Part shown: in pieces, positions 1 through 12,500 of the stretch | Layout: every line of letters begins with the position of its first letter | Position numbering within the stretch: the first letter of the stretch is position 1 | DNA from: Carallia brachiata | Taxonomy: Eukaryota > Streptophyta > Magnoliopsida > Malpighiales > Rhizophoraceae | Direction of reading: 5' to 3' | DNA: 64,000 bases | Assembly: GCA_021464245.1 (NCBI GenBank) | Contig: JADCRB010000013.1 | Coordinates: 379,424-443,423, forward strand | Notes under the pieces: generated by a model | Database searches by the model: none | Seen by the model: the letters and a program-made list of their open reading frames with translations, nothing else | Told to the model about the DNA's origin: nothing | Made by a program: the position numbers and the translations under genes

Positions 1-1151
1 TTGATCTGTAGTTTTTCAGTATTTTAATATAATTAGAATTTTAACATGCATCTCATTTACTTAATTTATTCAATTATGATCTGAAATACATTACAATTTT
101 TTCAATTAATTTTAACAATTTTTTACATATATCTAAAATCCGCACACACAAATACTCATGATTAAGGATAATAAAAAAAGGAAAATAATTTCTAAAAAGA
201 GAAAAAATAATCTTAAATTTCTCTTTTTATTTTTTTTCAAGAAAAAAAAAGTTTCCAAATTACATTTTTTTCTTAAAACTTGAAAAATACTGATAGTTTT
301 AGTCTTTTTTTTTTTTTTTTTTTTTTCCCTTTTGTCCTCTTATAATTATACTCTCAAATTCAATTTTTTTTTTCTAAAAGGAAAAAAAAAATCTTTTCAG
401 TTTTTATTTAAATAAAAAATAAACGAAAATTCACATCTCAATAAATATGATAAATCCACGGGTACTAGAGTATCTCAATCATGGCATCTGGACACACAAA
501 AACACACACAACCTGCTTAGCCCAGGGGTGGGGGTTTGGGGTAGAGAGAGTTGGGGGAGAGTCCTATTCCTACTACCGTCTGTTCATGATTGGGAATTGC
601 AGAGTTGGATCAAAGAAACTAGTTTCAATCAAATAATCCCCCAAGTCCTAACTATCTTAGGGGTTTATTAAGAAACCATTCCTTTCGAAAAACTTAACCT
701 GTTGGAATTATTATAATAATAAAAATTTATAATTAGATGTGAGATAGTAGAATTTGAATGTAAAACTACTTGATCATAATACTTTAATATCTAGCCAAGA
801 ATATGAATTATATATTAAATCTAACAGGGCTAAGGCATTAAAACACAACCGAACTAGACTGATAGCTTGGAATTTGGAGAAGATTTCATCATCAAGATTC
901 AAGCTCGAGAGACAAACTTTCTAGATTAAAAAGAAAATATACTGGAGGAATTTATGGAGGCCGTTAGATATAATCATCAGAATTAATCCTAATTAATAAA
1001 GCAACAATCATACAGTAATCCAGATTAAGTCTCCAGTAGCTAATGATTTTAGGCCGTTAACTTAGGGATCAAGGGACTAAGCACATATATCTATCCAAGT
1101 AGTAGTACCATTGTATATAGTGCGCTTATACATATGAATGCAGTTCATTGA
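1..1151. other. AT-rich 3' flank of the NAC gene
   Basis: No gene supported. The stretch is AT-rich with a run of about 20 T at 309-327 and several A/T homopolymers. A small G-rich patch at 520-560 lies in a 74-codon open frame (447-671) with no recognisable family features; I treat it as chance. The part next to 1151 is probably 3' UTR of the minus-strand NAC gene, but I could not place a polyadenylation site with confidence. Confidence 0.6.
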
Positions 1152-3354
1152 TTACTTGAAAGGATTGTTGTACTCTCTGGTATTTGCTTCAGGAATTTGG
1201 TTCCAGTCCCACAGTCTGTCTGAGAACGCAGTTGGCAGCAAGCTCGGTAGGACGCTGAGATGTGATTGGGGTACCGTGAATGCCATGCCAGAGAATTGGC
1301 CGGCGGACTGCAGGTGTTGATGATGAACATAAAATTGCTGCTGTAGTGTTGGTTGTTGGTGGTTGATTCCAGCTTGCTGGTGGTTTACTAGCCGATGGAG
1401 ATCATCAGGTAGATTAGATGCAACCCCAGATGAGCCAGCAGCGAAAAGGCTAGCGCAGTTTGGTGGGACTAAATAGGAAGCTTGTTTAGTAATTCCTTGA
1501 TCATCTTCCATTGAAGGTGGAAGTAGCAGTCCTACTCCAAGAGAAGTAGTAGAGGAAGTAATAATTGGAGGATGAGGAGGAGGCATTGGATGGTATGCAT
1601 TGTGCTTGGAGAGTCCTAGAGCTGTAGTGACTTCTGAGCTACTGCTTCCATCTGTTTCCGTACTCAACTTTTCCATCTCCATTACTGGTCTAAAAGGTTG
1701 GAACTTTTCCATGGCAAGATGGGGCTGTTTCTTTTCTAATTGAGACCCTCTTGACGAGGATGCCTTGGACGGAACACTAAGCGAACGAGGGAGAGAATGA
1801 GTTGAGTGATGATCTTCAACTCCAGCTCTCTTGTAGACCCGACAAAGCGATATCTCTGCCTGCTACATGCAAAGAAATTTGTCAATTATTCTACATATAT
1901 ATATGAAGGAAAGGCATGGCAAGCAATGGATGAATGGAACTAAATGAACAAAACAACACATCAAAAAAAAAAAAAAAAAAAAAAGAAGAAAATGAGGGAC
2001 TGAAGACAAAAAAATAAGTTATCTAAAAAAAAAGAAGACAAATAAATTAAGAAGTACTACTCCATCGCTGGCAGTAGACTGCTTCCATCCTATACCGGAT
2101 CAGATCGATGTAGTTATGAGAACAGGAGGGTCAAATATATATAGCATCCAATAAACCCGCACAATTGAGAGCATTATGGCATCGTTACTGAATTTATTTG
2201 ATTTGAATATATAAATAGAGAGAGACAGTATGTGTGCGCGTGTGTGTGTTTAAGAACTTCATGCACATGTTAATGCTATACTTGCCATATACATGTATGC
2301 ACGTACTTTTGTTGAGATCTGAAAGATCATTCATAATACAGAAGAATTATCAAGGAAGGACGAAGCTCTAGTACTACCACTCACTGTAATTCCCAGCACA
2401 ATTGACTACATTTTTTATCCTTTATTTCCCTTTTTTTTTTTTCTTTTTTTCTTTTGGCTCTAGAATCTAGTAGATTATATATGTATGAGTCCTTGTGAAT
2501 TTCGGCGGCAAATATTATTATGCCCCGATTTCTGCACATATATATAACGTGTAACCCTTTTGGACAACCAAGAAACTCTGCCTATATATCTGATTATCAT
2601 CATTATTTTGAGAGGGTGGGTGCAGGCAATCCAAGAAGTAGGGTTAGTGAAGTGATGAGCCACCAATCCGAAAGGAGATTTGAAAAAACACAAAGCCTTC
2701 CCCATACTGATATCTTTATTAGGATTAGGGGAAGAATTAAAGAATTTATTAAAAAAAAAAAATCGATTGAATTTATGTGTAATAATCTGGCCAGGCCATT
2801 CCAGATTGAAGAGCTTATTACGTATATACTAAATAAAATAAAATAGACCAAGGTCTTTATTACCTTTTGATATCTCTCAGTTTCATGGTGCGGCAAGCGA
2901 TACTCATTCATGATCCAACTAGTGCGGATGCCCTTTGGAGCTTTCCCGGAGTAGAAAACTAGGGTTTTCTTCAACCCAATTGATGACTTTGAGTTCTCAG
3001 TTCGGATCATCCGGTCGGCTCCGGTGGCCTTCCAGTAGCCAGAAGTAGTCACTCGATTGGGGCGATCCCCGTTGCGGTATTTCCGGTCTCTTGGCACGTA
3101 GAAAAACCACTCCTTCTCCCCAATTGCTGCCAAGGCTGATGAACACATAAACGAATAAATATTAAGCAGCTAGCAAAACTCACCAATTAGTTCTTGTAGT
3201 TTTTGCTATGTATTCATTCAAGAAATCGTGAGGGGATAAGAGATAATTATAAAATTCTAGTTGGTTTACAAAGTTCATAGCATAAATTCAATTCCACAAG
3301 CGGCTATATGATATGCTATGAATGTAAAGCTGACAAGAAAGAAAGAAAGAAAGG

Positions 3355-3385
<31 letters not shown>

Positions 3386-3714
3386 GGAGAGATAGCGAGA
3401 AAATGAAGCGCCTAACTGAAAGTAGCGATGGCTTTTTATAAAAAGACAGGGAAAAAGTCTTGGTTACCGGGAAGCTCCCACGGGTCATAGCGATAAAGAT
3501 CCAAAAAAGTGATGAGCTCAACATTGAAACGTTTGCCCTCAACCTTACGGCGAAGGTAGAACTCTACCAGTTCTTCCTCCGTAGGGTGGAAGCGAAAGCC
3601 GGGCATGACCATGTCGTGTTCATGGTCATCTTTGTTGTTGTCGTTGTTGTTGTTGTTGGAGCTTTGGTTATTGTTGTCATCGTTGCAGTGGCTCATGGTT
3701 GCAACAATTGCCAT
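1152..3714 (-). CDS. NAC035: NAC-domain transcription factor, LOV1/ANAC035-like (3 exons, 408 aa)
   Basis: A plant-specific NAC transcription factor, acting in the nucleus on DNA. Exons on the minus strand are 3714-3468, 3135-2864 and 1859-1152 (stop). Both introns (332 and 1004 bp) have GT-AG borders and their phases join cleanly (247+272+708 nt = 409 codons). Residues 1-36 are an Asn/Asp-rich leader. The NAC domain runs from about 37 to 185: subdomain A with [20 protein letters not shown], then [56 protein letters not shown] and, at the start of exon 3, [11 protein letters not shown]. The C-terminal half (about 186-408) is Ser/Pro/Gln/His-rich, as in NAC activation regions, and ends NPFK. 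The start MAIV, the [20 protein letters not shown] block and the C-terminal PFK agree with what I remember of Arabidopsis LOV1 (flowering-time and cold-response regulator); that role is inferred by family, not shown here. No frame breaks seen. Orthology would need a tree. Confidence 0.93.
3335..3392. repeat. (GAAA)n / (GA)n microsatellite in NAC intron 1
   Basis: Imperfect GAAA repeats pass into GA dinucleotides. The tract lies inside the first intron of the NAC gene, so on the transcribed strand it is a pyrimidine-rich (TTTC/TC) run some 200 bases upstream of the 3' splice site. Confidence 0.9.
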
Positions 3715-3784
3715 AAACCAGGAACACTACCTGGTAATCAAGGTCGTGACGATGATTAAAACTCCCTTTGGCTTGGGCCTTTCA

Positions 3785-3792
3785 CTTTTATA
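3785..3792 (-). promoter_or_regulatory. TATA box of the NAC gene
   Basis: On the minus strand the sequence reads TATAAAAG, 71-78 bases upstream of the NAC start codon (3714-3712). With usual plant spacing this places the transcription start near 3755-3760 and gives a short 5' leader of about 45 bases. A TC-rich tract further upstream (3846-3866) is of a kind common in plant core promoters. Confidence 0.6.
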
Positions 3793-3841
3793 CTTGGAAA
3801 ACTTTGAAAAGGCTTGTACGGCTTGAGACGCGTAAGTGGGT

Positions 3842-3892
3842 TGCTTTCTCTCTCTCTCTCTCTCTTATTTTTTTTCCTTTTTTTTTTTTTGT
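3842..3892. repeat. (TC)n and poly-T tract upstream of NAC promoter
   Basis: About ten CT/TC repeats (3846-3866) are followed by interrupted poly-T. On the gene's strand it is a GA-rich run about 60 bases upstream of the TATA box. Confidence 0.85.
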
Positions 3893-5440
3893 AAAAAATA
3901 AGAAAGTAAAACGCAGTATATTATAGTTCAGTCAAGAAATATTGTGATTCTATACTTAAAGAATGATATGACAGGAGATAACACAATAATTTAAAGTTGT
4001 TTCATATACACTATATGCTACCCACGGTTTTTAAAAGTTGATTTCTCTCACAAAATCCAAATTAGGGTAAAAAAATTAAGAAGAAATGAGAAGAAGGGGA
4101 CGGGGGGAGGTGGGAGGAGATTAGCTATTGGAAAGATCTACACACAGCTTTGAGGCCCTACAAGTAAAGAGGTATTCCATTAAGGTGTTGCGGAAAAGAA
4201 AATGACTGCTCCAAAAAGAGGACAGAGAGGCTACAGCCCCATCGGTAGCTTTGGACCTTTCTTCTAGTTTTGCCATTATATGTTATTTCATTATTGAAAA
4301 TATTTTTGTTTTTAATACAAAATAGGAAAAAGATTGATAGGCAGGAGAAAAAGAAGTATCTAGACTACAACAAATCACCATATTTATGTAATCAGATTAA
4401 ATTTTTAATAAAAAATAAAGTATTAATTTATTGTATTACATTTTACTAATACGGTAATATAAATATGATGATTTATTGTGTTATAAACATTTCTTCTGAC
4501 GTTTTGTCTTTGCCCATGTACCAGTTCCCTACAAAATACTAACCATTGCCATTCAAGCGTAGACATGTCATAAACCATACGTATACCTGCCAGTGTTTCA
4601 CATCAAAATTACAAAAAAAAAAAAAAAAACGAAGGAATTAATAGAAGAAACTAATAAGTAGATGATTCTAATTAAGAAGATAAATAGGCACGTCCATAAG
4701 CCTTGTCAAATGTCATTGTAATAATAATTTTTTTTGGTTATACTTATGATTTTCGTTCATTGGACCTGCAACCTAGTCAATCATAAAAATACAAATTGCT
4801 TTGGTTCGCATTTTTCTGACCAGCGACCTAGTCAATCATAAAAATACAAATTTCCTTTGGTTCGCATTTTTCTTTCTTTCTTGTATTTTTCCTGGTAGAC
4901 TTGGGTCACCTAAAAAACTACTGGCAGCACGATCCTTGCGTCAGTTTCAATATTCCTGTGGTTTCCTGAGGTTTCAATACACCATTGTCCTATTTGACTA
5001 AATTCGAACATGTATAATAATTCCCAGGTTACAAATAAATCTAGATTCGATCCTCCGATTCGGCATTAATTATGCAATGTAAGTCTCTCAAACGGTTTTT
5101 TTTTTTTTTTTTCTTTTTGTCCTAAATATCCGTTAGTGCATCGGTAAAGGAAAGGAGACGGTAAAGATAAAGTGGTTCGGACCTCTGACCTAACAATTGG
5201 AAGTATAGTTTTTAACCGTTTAGGCTAAACTCAACCCCTTTTCAAACGGCTTCTCGTGCATGAGTTATTGTACCATGTGCTTTCACAACCATTTTTATAT
5301 CTTGACTTGTATGCTTGTTGATCAAATAATATGGGCTTAAATGCATTTAAGCTCACTGTAGTATACTTTTTTTTTTGCGTACTTATCTGCTCTTAGATTT
5401 TATTTTTTCTTTTTTGGCTCTGCTACTCATGTCATGCAGT
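3893..5440. other. Intergenic, no gene seen
   Basis: AT-rich sequence upstream of the NAC gene. Apart from the 55-bp tandem duplication at 4771-4873 and an A run at 4612-4629, I see no coding pattern. A tRNA B-box-like string (GATTCGATCC) lies at 5045-5054 ahead of a poly-T run (5096-5112); this could be a SINE relic, but no matching A box was found. Confidence 0.5.
4771..4873. repeat. Tandem duplication, 55-bp period
   Basis: The unit starting ACCTAGTCAATCATAAAAAT at 4771 is repeated from 4826. Both copies end in a shared GGTTCGCATTTTTCT string, with two small differences between them. A recent local duplication. Confidence 0.9.
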
Positions 5441-5544
5441 GCCATCTTTTGGTTTTTAGGTTGGATGGTGCTGAAGTTGTAATACTCCTTCTATGCTTTT
5501 TTAATAAAAGCTTACTCTTACTTATCCAACAAAAAAAAAAAAAA
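5441..5544 (+). mobile_element. Possible LINE 3' end with poly(A)
   Basis: The text GATGGTGCTGAAGTTG, followed by AATAAA-like sequence, CTTACTTATCC and a 14-A run, resembles the short 3' tails left by 5'-truncated plant LINEs. A very similar tail lies at 13238-13287. No reverse transcriptase remains, so the call rests only on the tail. Confidence 0.35.
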
Positions 5545-5966
5545 TTTGTACTATGAGAGTCCCGTGATTTTTAATTTTGACAATTAGAATCTCTTTCAAA
5601 ATTCATTATTTTAAATTTTCTTTTTAAACACAAAAAATTCATAAAATCCAAATATCTTGGGGATTCAATCTTTTTAATTCAAAATATTTATTTTCTTTTT
5701 TTTTTTGTTAACTTTGTTGAATTTATACTTTTTGAGTTTTTATGGATTCAATTTTTCTAACTCTAACAAAATTTTTAAAAAACTAAGTTGTAAAAATTCC
5801 ATAAAAAAAAAAAATAATCATGACATTTCAAAAAAAAATAAATCTTATAATATTTAGATTTTATGAAATTTTCTAGAATCAAAAAGAAGTTTTACAAATA
5901 GCAAAATTATAATGAGGGTCTCAATTATCAAAATTGAAAACTATAAGGATTTTATATTGTAAAATG
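5545..5966. mobile_element. Terminal-inverted-repeat element (MITE-like), about 420 bp
   Basis: The left segment around 5550-5605 (with TTTTTAATTTTGACAATTAG) is matched by the reverse complement of 5905-5966 (with TTTTCAATTTTGATAATTGA). The shared inverted repeat is roughly 50-60 bp at about 70-75% by eye, and the interior is AT-rich without coding capacity. Target duplication not resolved. Confidence 0.5.
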
Positions 5967-7028
5967 AAATTACAATAAAAAATAAAGAGATTTTTAATTT
6001 CACTCATATTTTTAAATAAATATGACTTACTTATGATCTTACAACACACAATAGGTGAGATTCACTTGAAATAAAAAATTAAAAAATAAATTGTGTGATA
6101 TTAGATAGTGAATGAATTTTATTTATCCTAAAAAAGAATGAAATTAATAAGCACTATAAAACATAAATCACAAGGATTATAAAATGTATTTAACCCAACA
6201 ATATATACGCTAATAGGCTCTACTTGGAGAAACCATAATTCCAACCTCACTGCGGACCACCGATGCATTCATCGATCTCCTTCGACCTCATCTTTGACGT
6301 CACAGCCCACCTTGTGATGCTTGCCTATTGCTCCAGGCTCCGGCCAAGATCCTTAGCAGCTCTCACAGTTTGAACTACGGGCTGGCTGTCTCAGTTCACC
6401 GTTGAATAATATACGTATAATTAACCATTATTATTATAGTGGAATTCAAATTTAATTTGTTAGAACAATAGAGATAAAAAAAAAAAAAGAGTAATTAGAA
6501 GTGCAGATATATATCATCAAGACGCGTTGCAAATGTCAGTTTCCTCAACGGTTCAATTATTATTATTATTTTTTTAAGACCAAAAAAAGTGTATTGATCA
6601 ATTATGTAAATTATTGTACATGTGAATTGAATTTGAGGGTCATCTATTAGCGTTTTTATTTAACTTTTTTTTATTAAGAGATCCATTTTCTGAGTACTGA
6701 TGGGCGTGAATAAGATTCACCACAGCTAATCTTACTGAATCATGGACCACACGTTTGATATGTTACCAAATCCTTTAAACTCAATATTAGAACGAGAACA
6801 CTCAACGCCTTTAACTGAGAGATTGTTATAATAAAAATTTAAAATTAAGTTAACTGTATAAAAATATATCATACCATTATACAAACTACGGCCTTGGATG
6901 ATACTTTAACGTTTTATTCGTTTCCATCAAAATTTGTAATTAAGATAGAATGAATGGCTATTTAACCACGTCAGCACAAACATTATTACTCCCAGGACTC
7001 TCATGACTATACTTTTTATGTGATGATT
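5967..7028. other. Intergenic with a small GC-rich island (6240-6395)
   Basis: Mostly AT-rich noncoding DNA. The patch 6240-6395 is clearly GC-richer than its surroundings and has an open plus-strand stretch of about 37 codons and an interrupted open minus-strand stretch. It may be a scrap of a former exon, but I do not recognise any protein in it. Confidence 0.4.
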
Positions 7029-7111
7029 AATCTCTTTCAAACTCGGGGTTAGAATCTCTTTCAGTAAAAAAAAAAAAAAAAAAATCTCTTTCAAACTCGG
7101 GGTTAGAATCT
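7029..7111 (+). repeat. Poly(A) mini-insertion flanked by ~28-bp direct repeats
   Basis: The string from 7029 (AATCTCTTTCAAACTCGGGG and continuing GTTAGAATCT, ending at 7057) recurs at 7083-7111. Between the copies lie only CTTTCAGT and about 20 A. This is the arrangement expected for an extremely 5'-truncated retroposon with a target-site duplication. Confidence 0.7.
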
Positions 7112-7982
7112 GCCGACGTGGCTCTCCATGGAATTCACTAGGAAGAATCCGAATCAGAGGTTACTACCATGAGCATATTACAACTATCGACAATCTTAGA
7201 TACAATTTTTTTTTTGGACAAATTGTTTTCAAGAAAGATGTTAAAACAATTTATTGTAAGTAGAAAAGGAAAATTTTGAGAGAAAAACGTGTGTGAAAAA
7301 TCGAAGTTACTGAAATTAAGTGCAAATAGGAAAGGAGTCCTCTATTTATAGATTTTGTATTGACACGAAAGAAAGATTATCCTTTCATAATATCCCTTCT
7401 TGAATGGTAATCTATCTTATTTATGTAGGGATACTAATAAAAGACGTATTTATTCAATATAATTTTTCACATAATCGTGTATGTTGATGATTTCTTTAGG
7501 AATAGTCCCGTCCTTTAGTCACACCCGTTAACTTGGTGATGTATCTTCAACATAATCTTTTAGTTCAATGGTTATCCCTTTAACTAAGAGTCAGTTAGGA
7601 ATTGTCATTTCCTTTCCATTTGACACCGTCGTTAAATATATGTTTACAACTTTTCCTTTTAAGGGTAGTATACTTCTTTTCAAGTGCACATCATTTCCTT
7701 TGTAACTTCCATCATATAACTACATTTATTTTGAAACTTGCCATTTTTAGAGTAAAGAAAACATTTTGAAAATAAATTTAAAAATACTTAGATCCTCAAT
7801 AGTCTTGGAAACTTTGTGCATAAACGAAGTATTTCTCAATTTGAACTTTCACTTAGTGAAAACAGATAAAACTTAGTGAGAATATAATGCTGGACAAATT
7901 TTGAACCAACTATTTTATTTGAATAACTAGACACACACATCTCACACAATATTGTTTACCACTGCATGGTTATGGCCTCATG

Positions 7983-8184
7983 TTTTTATTGAGTAATACT
8001 AAACATCCTAAAAACTGTGTTATGAAATATCCAAAATGTATAATTATGGAAAGAATTATTAACTTTTTTTTTTTTTTTGATTTGACGGTGTTAGAAAAAT
8101 TAACAATTCTTTCCATAATTACATATTTTAAAATGTTTTATGACACGATTTTCGAGATATTTGACATTACTCTGTCTTTATTTT
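7983..8184. mobile_element. Foldback MITE, about 200 bp
   Basis: The left arm 7983-8062 and the reverse complement of the right arm 8099-8184 match for most of their length. The best block is TAATTATGGAAAGAATT on the left against the same string on the opposite strand at right. The spacer is a T run plus a short loop. Noncoding and hairpin-forming; superfamily not assigned. Confidence 0.7.
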
Positions 8185-8349
8185 ATGAACACTTTATACT
8201 GTGTTTGGGAGAGTGCAAAAGGAGGAGATACAGAGGAAAATAGAGGAAAAAAGGTTAATACTTGTATTTAGAAAATGTTTTTGTGGGGAGGAAAATGAGG
8301 GAAAAGAACACTAATTTTCTTCCTTAACCCACTAAATTTAATCCACCTA
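8185..8349. other. Intergenic, no gene seen
   Basis: AT/GA-rich noncoding sequence between two foldback elements. Confidence 0.5.
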
Positions 8350-8522
8350 TAAAGAAAAAAAATACATGGGCATAAGATTTAGACACAAAATGATAATAGA
8401 GACTTACTATTTGAGTTTTAATCATTAATTGAATAGTGAATTTAATACTATTAACAGTTCAAATTTTAATAGTGAGTTCATATCATCATTTGTGTCTAAT
8501 TTTTGTGTCTATTTAGTAGGAC
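8350..8522. mobile_element. Second foldback MITE with possible 8-bp target duplication
   Basis: 8373-8430 (with TTAGACACAAAATGATAATA) is complementary to 8432-8503 (reverse complement with TTAGACACAAATGATGATAT), giving a nearly continuous hairpin. The segment is flanked by identical TCCACCTA at 8342-8349 and 8523-8530, which fits an 8-bp target duplication, although the outermost bases of the arms do not pair well. Confidence 0.6.
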
Positions 8523-9059
8523 TCCACCTACAATTGAGAAACAAAAATTTTTAATTCTCTTACCATTTTTGCTAAATGACTCCATTGTCCTGTGTACATA
8601 TAATAATTTTACCTCGGATGGTAAACTTGCATTCTCCATGTCATTTTTTTCTCCCTTCACTTTCTACTTGACAAAAGTAATACAAGGAAATAGAATTTGT
8701 GAATCTGAAAATTATTTGACTTAACTTCACGATGATACTTATAACTAATTAAGTAAACAACTTAAAATAATTATATAATCATGATCATGTAATGACAGAA
8801 AAAACTATATCTCAAAAAAAAAAAAAGAAAAAACTATCTAATAATAAAAAATATCAAAGATATTATTATAATAAAAAAATTACTGTAATCAAAGTGAATT
8901 ACTGGAAGAAAGATAGATGTGAAAAGATTTAATAACATATCCTCAAACCATAATATCAAAGAAAATTTTCCTAACTTTTAAATTTTTTCTCTCATTTTCC
9001 TTAACTCTTTCCTCTCCTCTACCTTTTTTATTCAAACACAATGTTAATAGTAAATCCCT

Positions 9060-9545
9060 TGATTCCAAGAAGCGACCTCGATCGGTTCACATTCGTGTGG
9101 TCAGATGTATCCTCGTAAATATATTACTCCAACAGATATCTATTATAGGTCTATTATGAGTATATTCCTCATTCTTCTCCTTTTATATTAAGAATACCAA
9201 GCACTTCACCTTAACTTGGGATGGAAATTTTAAATTTTATAAGTTACAATATGTACTGCTTGCAATCATTTTTCCGATTGAATTCAAGACCTAGTGATAT
9301 CTAAAGCGCTAAGTCAAGGTTCTTCACGGGTAATTCTTTGATATGGACTTGAGACTCAACCTTATTGAACTTTAAAGTGATCCCTTGCAAGTCCTTTAGT
9401 TAATGGATTAGCCAGGTTTTGCATGATCTCACAAAGTCAATGATAATTACCCCATCTGATATCAGCTATGTAACTGGACCATGTTTTACTTATCTAATGT
9501 GTCTTGATTTACCATTATATACGCTGTAATGCATGATGTCTATAG
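9060..9545 (-). pseudogene. Decayed Ty1/copia pol 3' end (RNase H end) and downstream tail
   Basis: On the minus strand, reading from about 9530 down, the typical copia C-terminal motifs appear in order: YNGKSRHIR, then GVIIIDFVRSC, then after a frameshift QNLANPLTKGLARD. In copia elements this is the end of the RNase H domain just before the 3' LTR. Stop codons interrupt the frame twice before the frameshift. Sequence from about 9330 down to 9060 would be post-pol and LTR material, but no LTR border was found. An old fragment, not functional. Confidence 0.75.
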
Positions 9546-12500
9546 GAGGAAGTTCTTTGACGCAAAGTCAATGACAAACACAAAGGTAAAATATTGGCGA
9601 CTTCATTTAAATAGTTTTAAAGTAATTACAAAGTAATTTAAACTATTAGATGATAAAAATAATAAAAAAATAAAAAATAAAAAATTTGTCAGAATGTAAT
9701 TATATAATTACTTATTTCTATCTATTTATAATTATATAGTGTTATTAAAACACAAAATGTTCATGCAAGCGTTTCTTTTGGTTCATTTTTGTCCATATAC
9801 ATATAGCGTGTCTGCTACACATATATACGAAATTTGGAATATTCAAGATCAAGTCAAGAAGATGTAAGGGCATATAAACTATGCAAATGGATAGTTCTCC
9901 ATTGTTTTTTATGAATCCTATATCCCTTTTCTAGACTTAGTAAATTTTCTTTTCTTTTTTTTTTTGTGCTATTAAAAGATTTATTGGCCGATAGCTATAA
10001 AATAAAATAGATTTTTTTTTCTTATAAATATCATACTATCTTGTACAAAATTAAAATTTAAGACTTTTAAAAAACAAATATAATTTCTATCTACGGGAGA
10101 ATTCCTGAGGGACAGTAAGTTTTCTTTCTGCTTAACCAACAAGTGCTGACGTAAAATATAGAGGTGGGGGAGCGAGAGAGAGAGAGAGAGTCTCATGAAT
10201 TTTGTAGATATGTAATTGGTCAACTAGGTTGATGGGAGATGTGGGGGCGGCTTGATGGATGTAAATATATACATATACTATAATATATACATTAAAATGT
10301 ATGAGCATGTAGGTGGTATATAGCTAGGGTGGGGGTGGGGGCATGGGAAGGATGGGGCTTTGGAAGCATACGAGTCAATGAGTCAAGGCACTCAAGAGAT
10401 GCCCGTGATCCACCGCCTCCCAGTTGATGACAATAACATGTTGCCTTTTTCCCACCTTTTATATTTTTTTTTTCTTGTTATAACCAATTATTTTTTCAAT
10501 TAACTATATCTCTCGCTTACATTTTTTTCTCGTTCACTCTGTCAATTATTGATTCACTCTTTCAAATTAGAAATCCTCCTCCAATATTTTATATTTTAAT
10601 TATCGACTAATGTACAGCTGGTAGACATTTCCATAAACATCTAATATTGTTATTATGTATTAAAATTTCATTTTTTACTAACTGTCGATTGTTTACTCCA
10701 AATTTCTTGATTTTTTTTTTTGTAATGTTTCCTTTTCTTTTTTAAAATTTATTTATTTATACCTTGTTGCTATGTAAAAGCCAGACCATGTCTTATTATA
10801 GAATTGGGAAATATCAACGTGCATGGGTCCTTGGAGGGAATCCAAGAAAAAAGAAGCCCTCGTATTCTTCTCTACCTCTCTACATCGTATCTGTGTAATT
10901 TAGTGGTTATTTCAGCAATGAGAATTTGAAAAATTTTTATTTTATCAATCTCAAGTTTTAATGTTAAGCAAAAATTGCAGGTATCTTTTATTCTTGGAAC
11001 ATACCATGAATGTTCAAAACAAAAAAAAGAGTTTTATATAGATGAAAAGAAGTATTTTGACCTTATTTCAATGAACTTCTAGAAAGAAAAATCAAAAAAT
11101 ATCATATCTTTTTTTTTTTTGGGGGTACATACAAAAAATATCATATCTATGTCTGCGTCCCTGTGCGTTTGTGCGCAAATTGCTGTGACCATATGCGTGA
11201 GTAATTAATTAGCCGGTAAGATCATGGCAAAAGAGGTTAAATGTCTACTGCAAATGGAAGTGACACTTATAATTTATTTGGTTTTGTCTTTTTCTATCAA
11301 GTCTCAAATATCAAATGGGTGCAAAGAAAATGAAATTCGGGAAAGATCATTTTTAGATCTTGTACCATGGGGGGCTGCATGCAGACGCTTGCTTGCAAAA
11401 TTAAGTAGAATTAGATAGAAAGATTGAGAATTTTCAAATGACAATGACAACTCTACTGTCCTCGTAACTATTATTAATTTGTTACTTTCATTTTTTATTA
11501 ATTAGATCCGGACAGAGAAATCATAAAATCTTGCGGACAGAGAATTAAGAGATTATGTTACTGGAAGCTGATCTCAAAAGTCAGTGAGATATTGTAGTTG
11601 GGTCCTCTAATTCTAGCTAGATATCCTTTGCTAGCCTGATTTGGTTAATTGATCATGATATTATTGTTAATTGTCCACAACAGTGATTAATGCAAAACAA
11701 TCATAATCAACTCAACGCATATTGACTTTTCCGTGCATCTATATTTGAAAATTTAAGGCAACCTATTTTTCGCAAGCAAAATTTGGGAAATGATTCAATT
11801 GAGATCATCACTTTCAATACACCTAAACACTCACACACACATACAAAATAAATCCTTTTAAATAAGTAAAAATTAAACATTGATTGGCTTCAAAATGGCA
11901 AGATGTAGTCAAAGGTATTAGATACATGTGAATCAATCTGGAGAATCTTTAACATAAACATAGTAAAAACTTTAGAAAAAAAGTTTGTCGTGTTTACCGA
12001 AATAAAAGTCTGCCCAATTAGCCAAGTCTTTCATCAATGACAAAATGAAATAAAAGTTATAAAACAAATGCCTACTTAATATAGATTCCCCTGTTAGCAA
12101 CAAATATCCATCATTCACATTTATTTTTATTTACAAGAAAAAGATAGATAAAGTACACCAAAAGGTGCCTTTTCTATTCAGTCCCAAGCAGTCCAAATCT
12201 TGTATAAAATCTAATTTTTAGCAAAGGTTACTTCAATAACTTGTTGGTCAATCTGAACTGTTGACAAACTATAAATAATATTCTTAAGCTTTATAGATAG
12301 TTTAGTCATTTTTTTTAAACTAGAATTAATTAATACTCTGACAAAGAAAAATAGTTCATTGGATATTTCGCCCCGTGGCCAAAATTCTAGCTCCTGCAAT
12401 TAATTGAAATGAAGCTGATCAGTACCACTACTAACACCCAGTCGCTCAAAAAAAAAAAAAAAAAAGAAAGAAAGGTCGACAGACATGTAATTTGTAAATT

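Noticed and set aside
2475..2846. Open frames on both strands within the NAC locus
   Set aside because: They lie in intron 2 or shadow exon 2; the spliced three-exon model explains the region.
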